Origin: Craterostigma plantagineum | Taxonomy: Eukaryota > Streptophyta > Magnoliopsida > Lamiales > Linderniaceae | Reading direction: 5' to 3' | Length of the DNA: 64,000 nt | Assembly: GCA_027422505.1 (NCBI GenBank) | Contig: JAPQWV010000367.1 | Coordinates: 496,001 to 560,000, forward strand | Shown here: piece by piece, positions 57,258 through 64,000 of the stretch | Position numbering within the stretch: the stretch's first letter is position 1 | How the letters are laid out: each line of letters starts with the position of its first letter | The notes under the pieces: model-generated | What the model saw: the letters and a program-made list of their open reading frames with translations, nothing else | Told to the model about the DNA's origin: nothing | Databases searched by the model: none | Position numbers and translations under genes: made by a program

Positions 57258-59579
57258 CTAGCCCATACCTACATCATGGTGGAAAAACCCTTCAAACTCC
57301 AACTGCAAACATCAGTTACAATAAGTTAGTTATAGAACCATTGAGGACTTAAAAACAGTTCATTCATAGTACTTCTCTTTTCTTATACCTTGGCTTGACT
57401 GTGTTCTAACTTCATCCTTCTATACTCTTCTTGCGCTTTCCTCGACCGAAACATCGCCTGAACCCTAACGACGGACCGCTCGACGCGCTCCTCGGCTTGC
57501 TTCCTACTAGCTCGGAAGAACTCCTCTTCTATTACGTCCCCCTCGTTCTTGGTAGGCCCGGCGAGCCCTTCGCGGGCCCCGTCCTCGGGCTGGACCTGTA
57601 GCCCGCGGAACCCTTTCCTCTTTAGCCGCCAGCGCAGCACCGCCTTCTCGAGGACACCGACCGACCAACAAATCTTCTTGTACTGCTTCCTCATTTGATA
57701 CCCTCTGAAAGCCGCCTTTTCAAGAAATACATACACACATATACGTTACATCATTTTGCAAAAAACAATGATCAGTTTTTTTCTTCAATCCTATAGTTTA
57801 GTAGGGGGTGACATTATAGGGACATTACATGTCAAAAACCCTAGATTTTGTCTAAAGATTGCTTAATTTTGAAATTTCTTATCCATATAACGACACCTCC
57901 CCTAAATTCGTCGGAACTCTAGATTATGCGTCGTAACTCTGAAATCCGGGGCAATCTGGGTTCCGGCGTATAATGTGTCTAAATTGCTTAATTTTAAAAA
58001 GTATTGTCCGTGTAAAGCCACACCCTAAATTCGCTGTCCCTATACCGTCGCCCCCTAAATTCACCGGAACTCGGCAAAATTTTCTAGGATGCGGCGTATA
58101 ATGTCCCTCTCCCTAAATAGCTAAATTTTAAAATTTACCGTCCGTAAAATGTCACCCCCGTCGTCCTCATAATGCCACCCCCAAATACAGGACGAAAAAG
58201 AATAACCAAGCCAAGGAAAAAAAAAAAAAGATCTAACTTACCTGAATCTTGATAGCCTTACGACGCATGTTAACGAAATCCCTGCGCATCTTCCAAGTAC
58301 GGAACCCATACTGTATCCTTGCGGCGGCCGCGCCCTTCTTCCTCGTCTCGTAGTTCCTAAAAGCGTGCTGAATCTTCATCGCAGCGACTATGCACCTCGC
58401 CTCTTCCTCGGGACTAGCATCTTCGACCGCTTTCCTTCGCACTCTGAGCGAATGCTCCCTAAACGCCGTGTGTATCCTCGCAGCCGCGTCGGCCGCCGTT
58501 CGATAAGCCGTAAGAGCGTCCCTTAAGTACATCTCTTCCTCGGCGAAGTCGCCCGAATTCGCTACTTCGCTCGTATTCGTCTGCAATGGCGCTCTGACGT
58601 TTCCGGCCAAAGTCATTTCTTTCAGGTGGGCGACTAACGCCTTTTCAGCTAAATAAGCCGATAAGCCTTCGTAGCCACCCAAGGAAGCTAAGTCTGCCGC
58701 GTTGTAACCGATCGGATTGTCTGAATTTGGATCCGTTACTAAGTTCGGCTTCGCCCCTGCGGATAAAAGCGCTGCGACCATTTTCTCCCTTTTAACAACA
58801 AGGGCAACCGTTCAGGCGAAGAATCGAACGAAGTTATAGTCAATATTCGCGATTTTACTTACTTTCCGTGATATGCAGCGAAGTGAAGGGCCGTCCATCC
58901 AAACTTGTCTCTATAATCCAACGATAAGCCCGAGCAAGAAAATGGATGGACTGCCCAAGCGTAGCCGAGGATGGCGCACAGATGGATTACGCCTTGACCT
59001 TTTTCGTCGCGCTCGGACACTTTTGCCCCTAACAGAACTTTCTCGAGCAGCCATTCTCTCAGCCCGTTCTGAAGGATGACTTCGAACAAGGCGTCTTTCG
59101 CCTGGGAAAAGGGCGGTTTGGAATCTTCTTCGATCATTTTCGTCAGGTATAGCCATCCTTGGGATATGCGCGCGGTTTTCTGCGCAAAGGATTTGGCTTC
59201 TCTGAGGATAATTGGGGACGTTTTGCTCGAAAAAATATCGAGGCTATTCGTCGTCGAAGAAAGTAGCAGGCGGGCCAGCCTCGTCTTCAGTTGGTATTCT
59301 TCCCAACTAGACGAAGGCGCGTCGGCGGGCCCCACCAATGGGGCTCGAAACTCGAAGGTCAACACTTGGCTTATGGGCGTTTTTCCGTCGAACGTAAGGT
59401 AGATGCTGACTATCCCGGGATTTTGGGGCGGGATTATGGCGCGAAATACTCCGGCCCGAACGACTTGTGGTTCGAGAACGTAATCTCCACATGCGAGGAA
59501 TATCTTGGTCTCGGCGGAAGGTAGATGCGCGTCGTTGCAGAACGACCCGACTATTAAAATCTACGCATGTCATTCAGGG

Positions 59580-59618
<39 letters not shown>

Positions 59619-61467
59619 ACCTTTCAGACAAGGAAGATGGTGGGTACAGAGGTAGTAGAAAGAACAGAGAGAGACGAAAAAGAAGTTAAAAAAAACCTTA
59701 GTTTCTTCGCTCGAAAGGGCACGTGAAGGAGAGATGTCTGCGATGTCGAACATTTGCCCCATCGAAGGCGACTGCTGATGAACGGTTAAACCCGAGGATT
59801 CGAGGGGAGAAATACCGATCATATGAGTCATCCACCGACCGAAACTATCCTGACTTTGTAATGAACTAGCTTTGCCTGAAGGTAAAGATCCATTGAGAAG
59901 AGTGTAAGAAAATCAAAACGGCTAAACAATTGATGATGTCCTGAAATACTTGTCGATGTAAAGAGTTATTCATAACCTCCTTCTTGGACGCTAATCTTAT
60001 TGGGATCATCGTCTGCAACTAAAAGTTCGTCCCAGTCGAGCGTGTTTATCTCATGCATTCTCTGTTCGTGATCTTTTAATGTCATAGGGTCATCACTTTC
60101 TGGAATCATATGAATCAGCAAAGAGAAGAATATAAGCCGTAGCTAGTTCTTCGAAGAAATGTCTCCTTTAACGGAAAAGAAGATAAACTGTAAATCACCC
60201 AATAGAGGATTTCCATCTCCATAATAGAGTCGATCGGCAGAATCAGACTCTTCAGACAAAGGCCAAGAAGCAGACGGGTCAGAAACGGTTGGACTCGAAT
60301 GGGCTGGCGAGCCCTGAAAGATACGAAAAAAAAAGCCAAACTTCGACAAACGCTAAGAAAAAATGTCGCTAAAGAACGATTTATATGAAAAAGACGAAAA
60401 CCTCTTGAGTCTCACGGTAATGAACAAGAACAATATGTTCCAAAGACCTGCAAGAAAGAGTGGGAAACGAAGAGTGCCAATCAGCAGCTCTATGACTATA
60501 AGAAAGAAAGAGAGAGTGGTCGATTAACGATTTATCTTGTGATTTTCATACTTATCGAGCAGCCAATAACATCTGCGTACGAATGTTGGATTGTCTTCGC
60601 CGTGTGCGTAGTATACGTGTATTCTTTCCTCGGTGCCAACCTAAGCACACCACGTCATTGCAAAAGGGTACACGAATCTGTTTTTGTAGTAATAACTTAC
60701 TTTCAAGTGCTCGTGAGCTTCTTTAACTGTTTTCCCGTCCTTCTTCTTCTTCCAATTATGCCCATCTTTGCGAAAGTTTCGAAGCTTTTTACGGTCAAAC
60801 AGAACCATCGTGCCACCTATTCCATGGCAGCCACTCTTTTAAGTTACTAAGCACGTGAACTTAAAAAGTCGAAAACGAAATAAACGAACACATTACTATT
60901 CGGCAAATTCACGGGTTTGACGTGGATGGTGAAATAAGTTTTGTTAGAGAGTACGGCGTGGATTTCGTTAGGCCTTAGCCATCTCGACTTGGCTTCTTCC
61001 ATCATGTTCTCCACATCTAAATCTGTTGATGAAATTTAAAGCAGAAAATGGAAACAGAAAGAAATCTTCAGCTCAATTTCAAGAATCACAAAACAATTAC
61101 GAATCTATCAACCAGAGAAACCTAAGACAAAGATGACACAGCAATTCCCTTCACTATCAGTTAGTTTACCACAGATAAAGCTAAGAACCTTTCAAATATC
61201 TCCCAATTTGTGGAGAAAATAGCACTTGCCATAGCTCAACTACAAGAGATATAACAACAACAAAGGAAAGAACCCAACAATTCCATTGATCTCCAAGAAA
61301 GGTACACCCAAAACAAAATCGAGAAAAAGGCTGGAACCTTTAGCATATTACACAACTATGCACAAGCTCGTAGGCGAAGGCATAAATGAGCCGTACGTAC
61401 CTTTGAGGGTTCCAAAGCCATGAATCTCATACCCTTTGAGACGACCATGTAAGCTATTCTCCTCCAT
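57258..61467 (-). CDS. CAMTA5: Calmodulin-binding transcription activator, CAMTA5/6 type
   Basis: Predicted 825 aa from twelve exons on the minus strand: 61401-61467, 60897-61022, 60701-60816, 60552-60640, 60402-60447, 60199-60313, 59977-60099, 59697-59875, 58863-59560, 58242-58788, 57389-57715, 57258-57302; all phases agree. It is a Ca2+/calmodulin-regulated nuclear factor. The CG-1 DNA-binding domain covers about residues 25-145 (RWLRPNEIHAVL, FRKDGHNWKKKKDGKTVKEA, VYYAHGE, RRCYWLLD). An IPT/TIG-like region begins near ILIVGSFCND. Ankyrin repeats lie around RDKFGWTALHFAAYHGK and GYNAADLASLGG. IQ motifs follow (AAMKIQHAFRNY, AARIQYGFRTW, AAFRGYQMRKQYK), with the calmodulin-binding helix near them. 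A poly-A tract in an intron at 59580-59613 should not affect coding. CAMTA5 rather than CAMTA6 rests mainly on the OEP16-2 neighbour. Confidence 0.93.
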
Positions 61468-62079
61468 CAGTAGACTAGCTAGAGAAAATCGAAAACAGAA
61501 AGATCAAATTTTTATCTGGGACCAAAGGTAATAAAACCTACAAGTGATGGGATGGACGAGAAAAAGTTGGCATTGGCTTTGAAAGCAATGGGTGAAATTG
61601 ACGGATTGATGTCATGAGCTTCGTCCTTGTTCATAACTGCATTAATTATATTTTATGAATAGTAATGGTTTTTACTCGTACGAACTTCACTTCACTTCAC
61701 TTAACAGTGCAGCTCGAGATTTTCTCCGAAGAAAGAAAATAAGAATTTTTGGTTGAATCGTTTTTCTATGCGAGCAAAACAGTGTGAAACTGGGTTTTGA
61801 CGATTCAACTTCAAAAAAGGAGAGGAGCAGAGCACTTGTCGCCTGTCGTGACTTTACTTACATGCATTATTACGACATTAAACACTCCAATTATAATAAT
61901 GACTCTAGCCATTACTTACAAAAGACAGGTCAGAAAGATACCAAGAAAGACATATGTGATATGATATGCTTACCACCATATTATATTTTTATATTAGTAA
62001 GTTGGAATTGCTTTTGCAACTTTTGATCTGTCGGAGTATCGTCTGGCAATGGACCCTGAAGCCGATGCTCATTGTGGGT
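61468..62079. promoter_or_regulatory. CAMTA upstream region
   Basis: The leader and promoter of the CAMTA gene. A TTCACTTCACTTCAC repeat lies at 61687-61701. There is no coding signal. Confidence 0.4.
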
Positions 62080-62895
62080 GTGCAATGATTTTAGAAAACC
62101 GCCCGAACCGCTCGCACCGCACCGTATACCGCCAAAATCGCGGTTTAATTTAATTTACAAAATCGTACCGTAATAATGGTGCGGTGTGAATTTTTCGTAC
62201 AAACCGCACCACACCGAACCGCACTTTAGTTTCTATATTTTTTACTAACTATATCTAATTTTCGTTATGGTAATCGTACATTAGTGATATTTGAAATTTA
62301 TTTTTTAGTTTAATTATTTTCTTTATAAGTCTTTTAATTATATGCTAATTGTTGATCATATGAAAGTTACATAATTACTAACATACTTAATTTTAATTAT
62401 GTTAAACATGTTTCTATAAGAATAAACGGCCGAACTCGAACATTTAATTAGTTTTTTTGACCTACTATTTTATATTTGAGCTTCCAATCGGACCACAAAG
62501 CAAAACTAATATATTAAAAAAAATTAGCCCCTAATATAAAATAAGATAACGATACTAATTTTTTTGGAGAATTGTGACGCTACGATATATGAAGCAAATA
62601 CATCGACTTGCGCCTTGTTTCTTAGGCAAGGCGATGTCTCATCACATTTTGCGCCTAACGTTCTTAAAAACTATTTTTTTCATTCGATAAAATATATGTA
62701 TTTTCTTTGTTCGGTTAAAACCGCAAAACCGCACCGCAACAGCACCAAACCGCTCGAAACCGCGTGTGGTTTTATTATTCAAAACCGTTGTTTTAAAATT
62801 GTTTTTCAAAAAACCGCATATAGTGGTTTGCTGCACAATTGGCTGAAAACCGCCGTGAACCGCCAAACGCCCAACGCACACCCTAATGCTGATCT
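62080..62895. repeat. Degenerate GCGGTTT/AACCGC-rich repeat
   Basis: The left part (GTGGGTGTGCAA, then AACCGCCCGAACCGC and CGCACCGCACCG) and the right part (CCGCACCGC, AACCGCC to GCACACCC) share the same words and have loosely inverted ends (GGGTGTGC / GCACACCC). The interior is AT-rich. A decayed non-autonomous DNA transposon is likely, but no clean target duplication was found. Confidence 0.5.
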
Positions 62896-63110
62896 TTTTT
62901 AGCATCTTCTAATTAACGATAATTTAAAATATTACTGATGAATAAAATCGTTTCGTGATAGAGTCAAACGTGGAATTTATTTCAACATAAATGTAGATTG
63001 ATGATGATTTGATGTTTCATAGGGTCCCAACTTTTTTGACCTCGTTAATAAATAAAAAATAAATCAAGATAAATGTGATAATGGGCTTCTTTGCAGATGG
63101 ATTCAGCTTA

Positions 63111-63260
63111 GACAATCTCCAACAGTGCTGCAAAACGCAAACGCAAACGCAAATATGCAGTAAAACTGCTCCAACAGTACTGCAAACGCAAACGCAAAAT
63201 GCTTTTTTTTGCATTCTCTCTCTTGTTTCGAACGCAAATTTGCGTCTGAACGCAAAAATG
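63111..63260. repeat. CAAACG-rich repeat at the left end of a PIF/Harbinger element
   Basis: After a TTA (63108-63110) comes GACAATCTCCAACAGTGCTG, then clusters of (ACGCAA)n on both sides of a repeated CTCCAACAGTACTGC. The TTA followed by such an end is what a PIF/Harbinger left terminus would look like. The right end lies beyond the window. Confidence 0.45.
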
Positions 63261-63600
63261 CGTTTGATGTTTTAAAATTGCAAATAAGCCCTTTACTTGT
63301 ATTGAATTATTAAATCAAACATATAAAAACTATTTAATAAATAAAATATATTAAAGTGTATACTACGATTATATTGATATCATACATAATTATTTTAACC
63401 TTTTTATTTTAGTAATAATTTTTTATATCTTATTATTAATTTTTATATTTTATTTATATGTAATATAATTAAATATTTAATATTTTACAAAATATCACAA
63501 TAGAAACATCAAAATTACCACTTGAAATAACACAACTACTGAAATAAAAATACATCATAAACTATAAAAATAACACACAACTACGTAAATGAAAACACAT
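63261..63600. other. AT-rich segment before the transposase
   Basis: Very AT-rich, non-coding, probably internal sequence of the Harbinger-type element. Confidence 0.4.
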
Positions 63601-63604
63601 CACT

Positions 63605-64000
63605 ACAGGTAGACTTGGACTATCTCCAATACAAAAAATAACTGATGTCTTTCGTATGTTGGCATATGGTGTTGCAGCAGACGCTACGGATGAGTATGTC
63701 AAAATTGGGGAGTCTACTGCACACGAAAGTATGAAAAGGTTTTGTCGAGCGGTAATAGAGGTATTTAGCGAGCGCTATCTGAGAAAGCCTAATTCTAATG
63801 ATATTTCTAGACTACTCTATATTTGTCAGAAACGCTGTTTTCCAGGAATGTTAGGGAGTTTGGATTGTATGCATTGGAGGTGGAAAAATTGTCCTACGGG
63901 TTGGGCCGGGCAATATACAGGTCGTAGTGGCAAGCCTACAATTATTCTTGAAGCCGTAGCTGATTATGATCTCTGGATATGGCATGCTTACTTTGGTTTG
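63605..64000 (+). CDS. PIF/Harbinger transposase (ALP1/HARBI1-like), cut by window end
   Basis: An open frame runs to the window edge, with a likely internal ATG at 63658. It reads RLGLSPIQKITDVFRMLAYG, then ESTAHESMKRFCRAVIEVFS and GMLGSLDCMHWRWKNCP. The last contains the first Asp of the DDE catalytic triad in its typical DCMHW setting, followed by TIILEAVADYDLWIWHA. This is the DDE_4-type domain of plant Harbinger transposases. The first 115-130 residues seen here are unbroken. The N terminus seems short (a stop lies just upstream), so a start further upstream or a truncated copy is possible. Confidence 0.82.

Noticed and set aside
63111..63260. CRISPR-like array of short repeats
   Set aside because: The units are irregular, have no unique spacers of constant length, and the DNA is plant nuclear. 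They fit the end of a transposon.

Overview
The window is nuclear DNA from a flowering plant, most likely a eudicot. It has intron-rich genes with short AT-rich GT-AG introns, plant-only families (PPR, WRKY, CAMTA, OEP16, plant-type pectinesterase, split ATP-citrate lyase) and plant transposons. Gene starts and exon junctions were placed by eye from reading frame, splice signals and remembered family sequences, so single junctions may be off by a base or two.

From 0.2 to 46.7 kb the window is gene-dense. In order: serine carboxypeptidase-like (+), small coiled-coil protein (+), membrane J-domain/Jiv90 protein (+), P-class PPR protein (-), EMC6 (+), mitochondrial-type dehydrogenase kinase PDK (-), group IIc WRKY resembling WRKY48 (-), about 4.9 kb of repeat-bearing intergenic DNA, prefoldin subunit 3 (-) and argininosuccinate lyase (+) from a shared upstream region, GDSL lipase (-), pectinesterase-like protein (+), ATP-citrate lyase subunit B (-), an LdpA-like iron-sulfur protein (-), F-box protein (-), a broken bZIP gene (-), a Shg1/BOD1-like COMPASS protein (-), SCPL50-like carboxypeptidase (-) and an OEP16-2-like gene that seems to lack its central exon (-).

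From 47.0 to 57.0 kb is a transposon nest. A Stowaway-like MITE carries two further insertions: a Mutator-type foldback element built of palindromic units around what looks like a captured exon, and a solo LTR. Next to it lie a Tourist MITE inside an older element, a GA microsatellite and a complete but coding-defective Ty1-copia element with AAACT target duplications. From 57.3 to 61.5 kb is a CAMTA5/6-type transcription factor gene (-). The right end holds degenerate repeats and the start of a PIF/Harbinger transposase cut by the window edge.

The genes are mostly housekeeping or regulatory and do not form one pathway. The order J-domain protein, EMC6, WRKY48-like, PFD3, ACLB appears collinear in reverse with Arabidopsis At5g49580 to At5g49460, and OEP16-2 beside CAMTA5 matches At4g16160/At4g16150. 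These locus numbers are from memory. The most interesting items are the plant LdpA homologue, the pectinesterase with altered catalytic positions, the decayed bZIP and OEP16-2 genes, and the nested foldback element.
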